Below, piece after piece: positions 45,393 to 54,948 of a stretch of DNA of 64,000 nt. Source of the stretch: DASRHT01 sp035293765 (GTDB taxonomy: Bacteria; Chloroflexota; Ktedonobacteria; Ktedonobacterales; Ktedonobacteraceae); assembly GCA_035293765.1 (NCBI GenBank), contig DATGMF010000010.1, positions 62,001 to 126,000 on the forward strand, read 5' to 3'. The position numbers and the translations under genes are program-made. How positions within the stretch are numbered: the first letter of the stretch is position 1; each line of letters opens with the position of its first letter. The notes under the pieces were generated by a model that saw nothing but the letters and a program-made list of their open reading frames with translations, made no database searches and was not told the origin of the DNA.

Positions 45393-46937
45393 ATGATGAG
45401 GACAATCTATCACCGGCAGCAACAGAAGCCGGTTATGCTCAATGGGCAGGCACTCTCCATTGAAGAGGTGATTGCCGTCGCTCGCTACGGGGCAAAAGTG
45501 GAGCTGGGTAAACAATCTATCAAGCGTATCCAGGCGGCGAGAGCGGTGATCGATACTATCGCTGCTGAAGGGCGGAAAGTGTACGGGGTGACAACCGGCT
45601 TTGGTCATTTGAGCAGCGTGCGCATCCCTCAGGAGCAACTGGTAGACCTGCAACATAACTTGCTGCGCAGTCACGCGGCAGGCGTTGGCGAACCTTTGAG
45701 CGAAGAAGTTGCACGCGCGATGATGATACTGCTCGCCGCCAGTCTGGCCCGTGGCAATTCCGGCGTGCGCGTAGAGGTTGTTCAACTCCTTATCACTATC
45801 CTGAATGCGGAAATACACCCTCTTATCCCCTCAAGAGGATCGGTAGGAGCCAGCGGAGACCTGGCCCCACTGGCGCACCTGGGCCTGCTCCTGGTAGGAG
45901 AAGGGGAGGCATTTTATCGCGGTCAGCGGCTCAGCGGCTCACAGATCCTGCAACAGGCCGGACTCGCTCCGCTTCATCTCCATGCCAAAGAAGGGCTTGC
46001 ACTGATCAATGGCACCCACCTGATGGAGGCAATAGCTCTACTGGCCCTCACCGACGCCAGATCGCTGGTACAAACTGCCGAAGTCGCCTGCGCTATGAGT
46101 CTGGAGGGGTTGATGGGCAGCCATATTCCCCTGGATGCGCGCATTCATCAACGGCGCAACCAGCACGGTCAGCAGGAGAGCGCGGCCCATCTGCGCCAAC
46201 TAGTCAACGATAGCGAAATCAATCGCAGCCATCAAAATTGTGCTCGCGTGCAGGACCCCTACACCCTGCGTTGCGCCCCTCAAGTATTTGGAGCCATCCG
46301 CGACGCCCTGGATTACTGCACGAATATCTTCGAGCGCGAACTGGACGCCGTTACCGATAATCCGCTGGTTTTTCCTGAGGATGACGCAGTGCTCAGCGGC
46401 GGCAATTTTCATGGTCAGCCCCTGGCGCTCGCGCTTGATATGATGGCGGTTGCCCTGACACAACTGGCTAGCTTCTCTGAGCGGCGCATCTACAGCCTGA
46501 TGGGTCCTCATGAATGGGATAAAGATGGCGCGCCACTTTTCCTGACCCCCAATCCCGGGCTAAACTCCGGCTTTATGATCACACAATACGTAGCGGCCTC
46601 CCTGGTAAACGAGATCAAGATCCTGGCTCATCCTGCCAGCATCGACTCGATCCCCACATCGGCAGGTATGGAAGATTTCGTCAGTATGGGAGCCACCAGC
46701 GCCCATAAAGTGCTCCGCATCCTGGAGCAGTGTCAGCAGATTGTTGCCATTGAACTCCTCTGCGCCGCCCAGATGCTCGAATTCCGCCTGCCTCTTAAAC
46801 CTGGCATGGGAGTACAACATGCCTATGAACGCGTCCGCAGCTATATCCCTAAGCTTGATCATGATCGCGTCCTGGCTCCCGATATCGCGCTCCTTTCCCA
46901 AAAAGTTCGCGAGGGCGCATTCGCTGATATCGAATGA
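45393..46937 (+). CDS. hutH: Histidine ammonia-lyase
   Basis: A 514-residue enzyme that deaminates histidine to urocanate, the first step of histidine breakdown. The MIO cofactor forms from the Ala-Ser-Gly in GSVGASGDLAPLAHL near residue 145. Further landmarks are YGVTTGFGHL, QDPYTLRCAPQVFGA, GNFHGQPLALALDMM and SAGMEDFVSMG. AAAGGA 8 bases before the ATG at 45393 favours this start over an ATG 27 bases upstream. hutI lies two genes upstream in the same direction. Confidence 0.95.
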   Translation: MMRTIYHRQQQKPVMLNGQALSIEEVIAVARYGAKVELGKQSIKRIQAARAVIDTIAAEGRKVYGVTTGFGHLSSVRIPQEQLVDLQHNLLRSHAAGVGEPLSEEVARAMMILLAASLARGNSGVRVEVVQLLITILNAEIHPLIPSRGSVGASGDLAPLAHLGLLLVGEGEAFYRGQRLSGSQILQQAGLAPLHLHAKEGLALINGTHLMEAIALLALTDARSLVQTAEVACAMSLEGLMGSHIPLDARIHQRRNQHGQQESAAHLRQLVNDSEINRSHQNCARVQDPYTLRCAPQVFGAIRDALDYCTNIFERELDAVTDNPLVFPEDDAVLSGGNFHGQPLALALDMMAVALTQLASFSERRIYSLMGPHEWDKDGAPLFLTPNPGLNSGFMITQYVAASLVNEIKILAHPASIDSIPTSAGMEDFVSMGATSAHKVLRILEQCQQIVAIELLCAAQMLEFRLPLKPGMGVQHAYERVRSYIPKLDHDRVLAPDIALLSQKVREGAFADIE

Positions 46938-46942
46938 TGGAA

Positions 46943-46958
46943 TGTTTCATGTGAAACA
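46943..46958. promoter_or_regulatory. parS-like palindrome 3
   Basis: TGTTTCATGTGAAACA, here embedded in a longer palindrome of 28 bases (ATGGAA and TTCCAT flanks). It begins 5 bases after the hutH stop. Confidence 0.8.
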
Positions 46959-47128
46959 TTCCATTACTTCAATTTCTATTATAAGCAAGCAGACGAAAAA
47001 GCGGGTCCTGCCTTGCCTCAATTCGTTTCCATGTGCTACACTTTTATCATCAGGTCAGTCAATGAGGACTGGCAGCTTCTCAACAGAAGATGCGCCATGT
47101 GGAGCGCAACACGAAGGGAGTATAACTG

Positions 47129-48592
47129 GTGATTACCCACAACCACTCTGTGGATTCGCCCACCGCTTCCGCCACATTGTTACAGGAACAACGAGCCATC
47201 CTTCAACAGTTACGCAGCGAGTTAATTCAGCGCCACCGTCCCCACATCTATGAAGGCGCGGGGCCGATCCGCGTCATGGCTCGTATTGTGGCAGAACTTG
47301 AGCATGAATGCCGCCAGCGCAACATCGCTGAAGCTGTGATACATAGCGAAATCGTTAACCGCACCATTGGCGACGTTAATCTACGCCTTGTTACTGAATG
47401 CGAGGGCGAACCGGGCGGTCCTGCCGATTATCGCCTCCTCGCGGATGAACTGGGCATTGCTCTACCGGGCGAACAGCTTCATGGTTATACAGCAACCGGC
47501 GAAACCTATCTCTGGCTACGGCGAGAGATGATGGAGTGCGAACGCCTGCTGCTGTCTCACAACTATGATCCTCGCATCTACGACATCTATGGCGTCGGGA
47601 ATCCGGTGCTGCGCGAATGGCTGGCCCTGGAGATGATGCGTTGGGGACTTTCCGTTACGCCGCAACAGGTGTATCTGACGTTGGGCGCTATGGACGGCCT
47701 GGACAAAGTTCTACGCGGTCTTGCCTATATGTACCGCAGCCAGAATATATCCGATATTGCCGTGCTCTTTCCTGAGCCTGGCTTTAATGTTCCAGAGTGG
47801 CAGGCGCGCTCGCTTGGCTATCGCCTCCACAATTTCTCAACGCTGCCGGAACATCGCTTTAAGCTCACTGAAAAACAAATCGATCAGCTTCTCCAGGAAG
47901 CGCCTGATATTCGTCTCATCTACCTGACCGTGACCAATAATCCCACCACCTTTTCCTATACGCCAGACGAGTTGAACGCCATTCATAGGGTATTGAGACG
48001 CTATCGAGAGAAAGGCCGTGAGGTCCTTCTTCTCGCCGATCTTGCGTATATTGGAACAGGCAAACCGGTGGAAGATCAGTCGCGCATGGCAACATTCGCC
48101 GCGCCAGATGTGCTGCAGCACACCATTTTTGTGAGCAGCTTCTCCAAGACGCATACCCTGACCGGTGAGCGTTTTGGTTGGGTGACATGCGGAGATCCAG
48201 CAATCGCATCGATTATCGCGGCAAGTTGGACCAATAGCATGGCATCGCTGCCGGGCGAATGGCAATTGCGTTTTATGGCCTACTACCGCCTGATCCAGTC
48301 ACACCCGCAGCTCGCGGAAAAACTGCGCAACTTCTATCGCTTGCGACGCCAGAGGTTGATTGAACAGCTACAGCGCATCAACGTAATTCAACCCCTCTTT
48401 GAGGAAATTTACCTTGACGACGACGCCACCGTCTACAACTGGAGCAAGCTACGCCAGGGAGAAGACGCCTTCTCCCTCTTTGAGAAAACTGGCATCGCAG
48501 GCGTTCCCGGCTCCGGCTTCGGCTACACCGATGAATACATCCGCTTCTCCATCGGCGTTATCCCGGTAGCCGACGATCCCACCACCTCCTAA
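47129..48592 (+). CDS. PLP-dependent class I/II aminotransferase
   Basis: A 487-residue fold-type I enzyme. It shows GVGNPVLREWLALEMM near residue 150, the Asn-x-Pro-like TVTNNPTTFSYT and the PLP-binding Lys in SSFSKTHTLTGERFGW near residue 345. It is longer than common aspartate aminotransferases because of an N-terminal ~100-residue extension, as in bifunctional aspartate aminotransferase/decarboxylase-like families. The start is GTG 47129 with AAGGGAG upstream. The substrate is unknown. Confidence 0.82.
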   Translation: MITHNHSVDSPTASATLLQEQRAILQQLRSELIQRHRPHIYEGAGPIRVMARIVAELEHECRQRNIAEAVIHSEIVNRTIGDVNLRLVTECEGEPGGPADYRLLADELGIALPGEQLHGYTATGETYLWLRREMMECERLLLSHNYDPRIYDIYGVGNPVLREWLALEMMRWGLSVTPQQVYLTLGAMDGLDKVLRGLAYMYRSQNISDIAVLFPEPGFNVPEWQARSLGYRLHNFSTLPEHRFKLTEKQIDQLLQEAPDIRLIYLTVTNNPTTFSYTPDELNAIHRVLRRYREKGREVLLLADLAYIGTGKPVEDQSRMATFAAPDVLQHTIFVSSFSKTHTLTGERFGWVTCGDPAIASIIAASWTNSMASLPGEWQLRFMAYYRLIQSHPQLAEKLRNFYRLRRQRLIEQLQRINVIQPLFEEIYLDDDATVYNWSKLRQGEDAFSLFEKTGIAGVPGSGFGYTDEYIRFSIGVIPVADDPTTS

Positions 48593-48633
48593 ATAGCAAG
48601 TCTCTTGATAGTTAAACTACGAGGTGATACTCT

Positions 48634-48705
48634 GTAGGGGCAGGTCTCGCACCTGCCCTGTCTCTGTGTGGACAGTCTCGGTACTGGCAGGTCTCGCACC
48701 TGTCC
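48634..48705 (+). repeat. Two type E palindromic elements
   Basis: Copies at 48634-48658 (GTAGGGGCAGGT-CTCGC-ACCTGCCC) and 48681-48705 in the same direction. The 355-base gap also holds the parS-like palindrome at 48872 and otherwise shows no gene. Confidence 0.83.
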
Positions 48706-48871
48706 TGGTCTATTCTATTGGGAATTTGATCGCATGCGCAGGCCACTCTCACGCCTGCCGCAGATGATTTCCATCTATCATAACAAATGACGTTTGAACA
48801 TTAGCCGTCTATCCGGCTCGGCACATTCTGTTGGTGACACGGGGTTACAAGGGTCGGTCGCTGACATACAA

Positions 48872-48887
48872 TGTTTCACATGAAACA
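48872..48887. promoter_or_regulatory. parS-like palindrome 4
   Basis: TGTTTCACATGAAACA, 60 bases before gap. All four sites carry the same 16-base sequence in alternating orientation. Confidence 0.8.
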
Positions 48888-48947
48888 TCAGAGATTGTTT
48901 CTCTGCCGATCTCTGGTAGAGAACACAAAGTCAAAGGAGATTAAAAC

Positions 48948-49961
48948 ATGACCATCCGCGTAGGCATCAATGGTTTTGGACGTATCGGGCGGCAATCCAT
49001 GAAAGCAATGCTGGAACGCCACCCCCACGATCTCGAAGTCGTTGCCATCAACGATCTTACCGATACACAGACCAACGCGCACCTTTTGAAGTACGACTCC
49101 ACCTATGGCCGTTTCCCCGGAGAGGTCGAGGCCACTGAGGAGAATCTGATCGTCAACGGGCACGCCATTAAAGTGCTGGCACAACGCGACCCCGCCCAGA
49201 TCCCCTGGGGCGACCTGGGGGTGCAACTGGTCATCGAGTCCACCGGCTTTTTCACCGATGCTGATAAGGCCGCTGCACATTTGAAAGGTGGCGCGAAGAA
49301 AGTAATCATTTCCGCGCCCGCTAAAGGTGAGGACATTACGATTGTCCTGGGCGTGAATGATAACATGTACGATCCGGCCCGGCACAATATCATCTCCAAT
49401 GCATCCTGTACCACCAACTGCCTCGCGCCGACCGCTAAAGTGTTGAATGATGTCTTTGGCATCGAACGCGGCCTGATGAACACCATTCACTCATACACTA
49501 ACGATCAGCGCATCCTCGACCAGGTCCACAAAGATCTGCGCCGCGCGCGTACCGCCGGCGCAAATATTATCCCGACGACAACCGGGGCGGCTAAAGCTCT
49601 CGCGCTGGTGATCCCTGAACTAAAAGGGCGCTTCGATGGTATGTCGCTGCGCGTCCCGACCGTGACGGTCTCGGTCGTCGATTTCGTGGCCGATGTACGC
49701 AAAGAGACCACAAAAGAAGCCGTCAATCAGGCGTTTAAAGACGCGGCAGCCGGACCCCTCAAGGGCATCCTCGCTTACAACGAAGAGCCGCTGGTCTCCA
49801 GCGACTTCCGCGGCGATTCGCACTCCGCTATCGTGGATGGCCTGACGACGATGGTGCTCGGGAATAATATGGTAAAGGTGGTCGCCTGGTACGATAACGA
49901 GTGGGGCTACTCCTGCCGCGTGGCCGATCTGGCCGATTTCATCGGCAAAAAAGGGATCTAA
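48948..49961 (+). CDS. gap: Glyceraldehyde-3-phosphate dehydrogenase
   Basis: A 337-residue enzyme of normal length that converts glyceraldehyde 3-phosphate to 1,3-bisphosphoglycerate with NAD. NAD-fold start VGINGFGRIGR, catalytic Cys in SNASCTTNCLAP near residue 150, and the C-terminal WYDNEWGYSCRV. AAAGGAG lies before the ATG. It heads a gap-pgk-tpiA run of glycolytic genes on the plus strand. Confidence 0.96.
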   Translation: MTIRVGINGFGRIGRQSMKAMLERHPHDLEVVAINDLTDTQTNAHLLKYDSTYGRFPGEVEATEENLIVNGHAIKVLAQRDPAQIPWGDLGVQLVIESTGFFTDADKAAAHLKGGAKKVIISAPAKGEDITIVLGVNDNMYDPARHNIISNASCTTNCLAPTAKVLNDVFGIERGLMNTIHSYTNDQRILDQVHKDLRRARTAGANIIPTTTGAAKALALVIPELKGRFDGMSLRVPTVTVSVVDFVADVRKETTKEAVNQAFKDAAAGPLKGILAYNEEPLVSSDFRGDSHSAIVDGLTTMVLGNNMVKVVAWYDNEWGYSCRVADLADFIGKKGI

Positions 49962-49995
49962 CCACCACATCAATTTCGGTCAGCAATATATGGTA

Positions 49996-50015
49996 GGGCA
50001 CCCGCATGGGTGCCC
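49996..50015 (+). repeat. Type F hairpin between gap and pgk
   Basis: GGGCACCC-GCAT-GGGTGCCC with a GGTA head, a perfect 8-base stem. It could limit or protect the gap transcript before pgk. A variant sits at 35822. Confidence 0.8.
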
Positions 50016-50049
50016 TTGCAGGTTAATCGATTAACTATAGGATAAGGTG

Positions 50050-51246
50050 ATGAATAAACAAACAATTCGCGATAGCAATGTTGCAGGGAAACGGGTGCTG
50101 GTGCGCGTTGATTTTAATGTGCCGTTAGACGACGCACAGCGTATTACCGATGACACTCGTATTAAGGCCGCACTCCCCACCATTGAGTACCTGCTAAATA
50201 ATGGGGCCGCGGTGATCTTGATGTCCCACCTGGGCCGTCCCGATGGCAAGGTGGTTGAGAAGATGCGGCTCGCTCCGGTGGCGCAACGCCTGAGCAAGCT
50301 GCTCCATCGACCGGTACAGATGGCAACAGATTCCATCGGACCGGAGGTCGAGGCACAGGCCAGAGCATTGCAGCCCGGTCAGGTGCTCCTGCTGGAAAAT
50401 CTGCGTTTTCATAAGGCAGAGGAAAAGAATGAGCCCGATTTCGCTAAACAGCTCGCTTCACTCGGCGATCTCTATGTGAATGATGCCTTCGGCACCGCCC
50501 ATAGAGCTCATGCTTCCACTGAAGGAGTGACGCGCTACCTGCCAGGCGTCGCGGGCTTCCTAATGGAAAAGGAAATCAACTTTCTGGGCTCTGCTCTGGA
50601 ACATCCTCAGCATCCCTTTGTCGCGATCATTGGTGGCGCGAAGGTCTCCGATAAAATCGCAGTGCTGGAGCGGCTCATCAATCTTGCCGATGCGATCTTG
50701 ATCGGTGGCGGCATGGCGAACACTTTTCTTAAAGCCGAAGGATACGAGATTGGCGATTCGCTTTTTGAAGAAAGCCGACTGGACGTTGCCCGTGACCTGC
50801 TCAAGAAGGCTCAACAGCGTGGCATATCTTTCGTGCTTCCCGTGGACGTGGTTGTCGCGGATCGCTTCGCCGCCGACGCGCTTCATCAAGTGGTTGCTAT
50901 CGATCAGGTTTCCCCGGGCTGGCGCATTCTTGATATCGGCCCGGCTACGATAGAGAAGTTTGAAGCAGTGCTTGACGACGCCAAAACTATTGTATGGAAT
51001 GGCACACTGGGCGTAGCCGAGATGTCAGCATTCGCCGTGGGTACCTACGCCATCACCGACATTTTGGCGCAACGGACCAAAGCGGGCGCGACCACCATCA
51101 TCGGCGGCGGCGATTCGGCGGCGGCGGTTGAGAAGGTTCACGCGGCAGATAAGATGACCCATGTTTCGACGGGCGGCGGAGCCTCCCTCGAATTCCTGGA
51201 AGGCCGCACCCTTCCCGGCGTTGCCGCATTACAGGACAGGAGATAA
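50050..51246 (+). CDS. pgk: Phosphoglycerate kinase
   Basis: A 398-residue enzyme that moves phosphate from 1,3-bisphosphoglycerate to ADP. It has VLVRVDFNVPLDDA, LMSHLGRPDG and VEKMRLAPVAQRLS at the N-domain, and the nucleotide-domain GGAKVSDKI and GGDSAAAVEK. The ATG at 50050 fits the AGGATAAGG better than a GTG 3 bases upstream. tpiA starts 7 bases after its stop. Confidence 0.96.
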   Translation: MNKQTIRDSNVAGKRVLVRVDFNVPLDDAQRITDDTRIKAALPTIEYLLNNGAAVILMSHLGRPDGKVVEKMRLAPVAQRLSKLLHRPVQMATDSIGPEVEAQARALQPGQVLLLENLRFHKAEEKNEPDFAKQLASLGDLYVNDAFGTAHRAHASTEGVTRYLPGVAGFLMEKEINFLGSALEHPQHPFVAIIGGAKVSDKIAVLERLINLADAILIGGGMANTFLKAEGYEIGDSLFEESRLDVARDLLKKAQQRGISFVLPVDVVVADRFAADALHQVVAIDQVSPGWRILDIGPATIEKFEAVLDDAKTIVWNGTLGVAEMSAFAVGTYAITDILAQRTKAGATTIIGGGDSAAAVEKVHAADKMTHVSTGGGASLEFLEGRTLPGVAALQDRR

Positions 51247-51253
51247 GCAAGCT

Positions 51254-52063
51254 ATGGCCCAATTACGCCCAGCTATTATAGCCGGCAACTGGAAAATGAA
51301 CTACGGCCCCTCCCAGGCATCCGGTTTCGCAATGGAGATCGTCCCTGCGCTGGGTCAGTTGATGCGCAGTTATCCACATATTATGTGCATCCTCTGCCCT
51401 CCATCGATTTCACTAAGTCCCGTACGCGAGGTTCTGGATGCGATCCCTTCTCCTCGTATCGAGTTGGGAGCGCAGAATATATACTTTGAAGAAAAAGGAG
51501 CCTTCACTGGCGAAATTTCCCCCGGCATGGTGCGCGAGCTATGCACTACGGTGATTCTAGGCCATTCCGAGCGCCGCATGTACTTTGGCGAAACTAACGA
51601 ACTGGTCAATAAGAAGGCCCGCGCTGCTCTTCAACACCGGCTTCGACCCATCATCTGCATTGGGGAAAATATCGACCAGCACGAGGCAGGCCAGACCGAA
51701 GAGGTGATACGCCACCAGGTACAGGGTAGCCTCTCCGGTTTCGCGTCGCAACACACAAAAGATGTGGTCATTGCTTATGAACCCATCTGGGCGATTGGCA
51801 CCGGAAAAGCAGCTACCGTCGAGGGTGCGGGTTCCACCATTCACCTGATCCGCCAGCTTTACGCGCAGATGCATGGAACAGACGCCGCAGGAGCGGTGCG
51901 TATTCTCTATGGAGGCAGCGTTACTGCGGAAAATATCAGCGAGTTTATGGCTCATCCCCATATAGATGGCGCGCTCGTCGGTGGCGCCAGCCTCAAACCC
52001 GAATTCGTGGAGATTGTACGCAAAAGCATAGATGTCATCCAGCGAAAATTGCGCTCCTCTTGA
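51254..52063 (+). CDS. tpiA: Triosephosphate isomerase
   Basis: A 269-residue enzyme that interconverts the two triose phosphates. Substrate Lys in AGNWKMN, catalytic His in ILGHSERR, catalytic Glu in AYEPIWAIGTGK and the loop YGGSVTAEN. The ATG at 51254 has AGGAG upstream. It is the last gene of the glycolytic run; a strong terminator follows. Confidence 0.96.
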   Translation: MAQLRPAIIAGNWKMNYGPSQASGFAMEIVPALGQLMRSYPHIMCILCPPSISLSPVREVLDAIPSPRIELGAQNIYFEEKGAFTGEISPGMVRELCTTVILGHSERRMYFGETNELVNKKARAALQHRLRPIICIGENIDQHEAGQTEEVIRHQVQGSLSGFASQHTKDVVIAYEPIWAIGTGKAATVEGAGSTIHLIRQLYAQMHGTDAAGAVRILYGGSVTAENISEFMAHPHIDGALVGGASLKPEFVEIVRKSIDVIQRKLRSS

Positions 52064-52078
52064 GCGAGCAAGCATGCC

Positions 52079-52121
52079 CCGACTCATGTGACAGGGATGC
52101 CCATCACATGAGTCGGAGTTT
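52079..52121 (+). terminator. Terminator after tpiA
   Basis: A perfect 13-base stem (CCGACTCATGTGA with TCACATGAGTCGG) with a 12-base loop and then AGTTTT, 15 bases after the tpiA stop. Confidence 0.85.
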
Positions 52122-52189
52122 TAATCTCCAGGTTCAATCTATCATACGATACCATTTCCGTTTTTGCTTCCCACTTTCAGAACAGGAGA

Positions 52190-52426
52190 GTGACTTTACT
52201 TGCAAACTGCAAGCAACTGCGCATCAAACCGGTCCTGACTCCACTGGCGGCTGGCGGCCTGGTAATCATCGTGATCGGCGCGACAGTGATCACGCTGGCA
52301 AGCGGCGCAATTGCAGCGGCGCTGATGCCGCTGGTAGTAGGACTCCTTGCAGCTCTATCATCTCTATGGCCGCCGTTGCTACTTCACGACAGCCCGACCC
52401 GGGTTATGAATAAGGCACCATTCTGA
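52190..52426 (+). CDS. Small hydrophobic protein
   Basis: A 78-residue protein dominated by one long or two short membrane helices (VIIVIGATVITLASGAIAAA). It would start at GTG 52190 with AGGAG only 2 bases upstream, a poor spacing. It is bounded by terminators on both sides. It may be a real small membrane protein; support is limited. Confidence 0.4.
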   Translation: MTLLANCKQLRIKPVLTPLAAGGLVIIVIGATVITLASGAIAAALMPLVVGLLAALSSLWPPLLLHDSPTRVMNKAPF

Positions 52427-52429
52427 CAA

Positions 52430-52460
52430 AGAGGCAGCACTTCTCGGAAGTGCTGCCTCT
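52430..52460. terminator. Hairpin terminator
   Basis: A perfect 14-base stem (AGAGGCAGCACTTC with GAAGTGCTGCCTCT) with a 3-base loop, between the small hydrophobic gene and the convergent Tat-exported protein gene. The T-run is weak. Confidence 0.78.
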
Positions 52461-52516
52461 CTGCTTTCGATGTAAGCCAGAAGGTAAGTGTCTATCCTCC
52501 TGATCTGAGAACGATG

Positions 52517-54214
52517 CTAGGTGAGTTCGAGCAATGGGAACGAACGATGACGACGCGGCGGGATCAGGAAGTTCTGCCGGCGCGTGGCCGAGAGGAAGCG
52601 TTCCAGTCCATCATCTCCAGAGTCGGCAGCCTCAACCCCAGGAGGCACGCTGGTGCCTGTCCCACCATTCTGGCCCTCTTTGACCAGGTCCAACGAGGCC
52701 GCGTTCACCCGCAGCGCCTGGAAGAAATCGGAGGTCGGCACAAAGATGGTGAACTCCAGCGTCGGTGTCAGCGAACCATCGGGCACATCCAGCGTTGAGA
52801 GTCCCGGTCCGTCGTTGCGGATGTGCAACGGTGTGCCATCGGGGGCACGCGATGAACGCTGCAAAGCAAACTCATGCCCCACACGCAGTTTGGGATGGTC
52901 CGTCACGGCGGGATCGAAGTTCTGGAACACCGCCTCTGGTCCCAGTGTAAAGTCGGGCAGGAGCGCCGCATTTCGCAACGACTGCGTTGTGCCATCAAGA
53001 TTGCCCTGTCCCCCGCCATTGGTGAAAGCATCATTGGTATTTTCCGGGAACGGCAGCGCATGCGACCCATCCTGCCGTCGAGAGTGGAACATATACTGCA
53101 CCCGTTCGCTGAATGGCTCGGGACCATCGGGAAATCTCGGGGCGCTTTCTTTGGTGTAGAACTGCTCCAGATCATCCAGCACATGTGAAAGATGCTGGAT
53201 CGAGCCATTATCAAAGTAGTCGCCCGCCACCGCGGAGGTCAGTTGCGCCGCACCTGTGCCCGAGGAATGGGGACCGGTGCCAGCAAAGGTCACAATCGAG
53301 CCGCTGGGCGCGCTACCGTCGAGCTGCTGATCGACAAAGCCCATCCACATCGAGGAGGCCGGATTGATCTCTGTGTGGATTGTCGGGAACGGGGCAATAT
53401 TCTGAGATGCAGCCGCGTCTGCGACCTGGCGTGGTAGTCCGGGCTGGACAAAGTTAAAGCGGGTCGGGCCAAAGCTGAAGAGGCCATTGAAGTCTGGTGA
53501 GTCCACGACATTACCATTGAGTAAATTGCTGCCCTGCAACCATGCCAGGGCATTGATGATATTCGCCAGCGAATCGCTGCGGAAGGTGAACAACACGTCG
53601 TTATGCTCAATGCGCACCGGCACGCGGAACTTCGACTGCAACTTGCTGATGCCGGGTACGCCGAAATCGGTGGGACCGGGCACTGCCTCTTCTAAGACCG
53701 AGCGGCTCGCGTCAAAGCGCAGCGTTGGCATGTGGGCTGTAACAAGGCTCTGGGGCAGACGGTTGAAGTAGGGCAGGCCGTAGGACACAAATGTAAAGAG
53801 TCCGCTGGGGCTAAAGGGAAAGTTGGCCTCCAGGGTCGCCAGCGCATTGGACAGGGTGACCTGATCGGCTTTGGTGGGATTGCGCGTCAGCGCGGCGGGC
53901 GCGAAGAAGGTAAAGATCACACCAAACTGGAAGGGGACCGGCGTATTGAGCACAGTATTGGTGAATGCCTGAGCGGGATGGACAAAGGCGCCGATGTCAA
54001 ACTGGATATCGGAAATGGCGGCGTTCGTCGCCGCCGAGACGCGTTTGGGCATCCAGGCCAGCGAGCCGACAGTGGCAAGAGCAGCAGCGCCGGAACCGGC
54101 GACTTTGAGCAGGGTGCGACGGTCCAGCACGGGAGCCGGAACTTTGACGATCTGCTCCGGGGTGACTGTTTTCCCTGATCGGGGGGTACGATTGGGTTGA
54201 CATCGAGAACTCAT
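52517..54214 (-). CDS. Tat-exported protein of unknown function
   Basis: A 565-residue protein with a Tat signal (DRRTLLKVAGSGAAALATVG) and an Ala-x-Ala-type end near residue 62. The mature part opens with IQFDIGAFVHPAQAF and GVIFTFFAPAALTRNP. Other conserved-looking segments are FVSYGLPYFNRLP and HEFALQRSSRAPDGTPLHIR. The latter recalls Dyp-type or DUF7405-like peroxidases, but no heme His could be assigned. AAAAGGA before the ATG supports the start. No operon partner; a folded exported enzyme is likely because Tat is used. Confidence 0.65.
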   Translation of the reverse strand: MSSRCQPNRTPRSGKTVTPEQIVKVPAPVLDRRTLLKVAGSGAAALATVGSLAWMPKRVSAATNAAISDIQFDIGAFVHPAQAFTNTVLNTPVPFQFGVIFTFFAPAALTRNPTKADQVTLSNALATLEANFPFSPSGLFTFVSYGLPYFNRLPQSLVTAHMPTLRFDASRSVLEEAVPGPTDFGVPGISKLQSKFRVPVRIEHNDVLFTFRSDSLANIINALAWLQGSNLLNGNVVDSPDFNGLFSFGPTRFNFVQPGLPRQVADAAASQNIAPFPTIHTEINPASSMWMGFVDQQLDGSAPSGSIVTFAGTGPHSSGTGAAQLTSAVAGDYFDNGSIQHLSHVLDDLEQFYTKESAPRFPDGPEPFSERVQYMFHSRRQDGSHALPFPENTNDAFTNGGGQGNLDGTTQSLRNAALLPDFTLGPEAVFQNFDPAVTDHPKLRVGHEFALQRSSRAPDGTPLHIRNDGPGLSTLDVPDGSLTPTLEFTIFVPTSDFFQALRVNAASLDLVKEGQNGGTGTSVPPGVEAADSGDDGLERFLSATRRQNFLIPPRRHRSFPLLELT

Positions 54215-54948
54215 AAGGAATATCCTTTTCTTACATGTCTATCCGTAACAACTCAAGATACAAGGACCTGGCGGAGTCCGTTCCGCAGTTGCGCTCCTGG
54301 CTACAGGAGAGGAACAGCCCTGGCGAGGGGCGGATGGTGCGCCGTGAAAGAGCATCCCCTCACGGAAGATACCTCCTTTCATGCAAAACTCTACAAGGAG
54401 GCCCCATATTTTCAGCCGGGTGAGAACGGGGACACGAGGAAAAGACCGGATGAATAGTGGGATCTCCGGCACGATATCAGGTCGGTTGACTTCTTATTCT
54501 GTCATTGGCACCGCTGACAGCAAGATGTTTTGAAGAAGAAACTCTGCTCATGCAGGGAGTAAAACAGATAGTGCATATGCACATACACGCCTGATTGCTA
54601 ACGAAGGCAATCCAATCGGTGGGACAATCCCCCGATACACCCCACCTGAAAAACGATTTGCCCATCGGGCAAGCAATCTACTCGCAAGCAGGATACAAAG
54701 TATTTTCTTCTTCCTCAATACTATACCCTTAAAAATATTGGAAGTCTATTAAAAAAATATTAATATTTTTAAGAGTAAAAACATACTTTAAAATACTTAA
54801 ATTTAGTAAACAAGATAATATGAATTTACTAAGCTGAAATATGCACATTGCTGCATGAGGCCAGAGCGTGCAAAAGTTGATTGCTGCACTAATAGATCAA
54901 GCTTTCGTAGCTTTTACGCGAGGCAAAGAGGACTTTTCTAAGCGTGTA
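54215..54948. other. Intergenic region with AT-rich tract upstream of the Tat gene
   Basis: No convincing gene. Bases 54700-54840 are strongly AT-rich, with an AAAAATATTAATATTTTT palindrome near 54757. On the minus strand an AAAGGAGG followed by a short 20-codon frame lies near 54375, which might be a leader peptide. A promoter for the Tat gene probably lies here. Confidence 0.45.

Noticed and set aside
54197..54457. 86-codon frame on the plus strand overlapping the start of the Tat gene
   Set aside because: It overlaps the Tat signal region on the other strand, has no ribosome site and random-looking composition.
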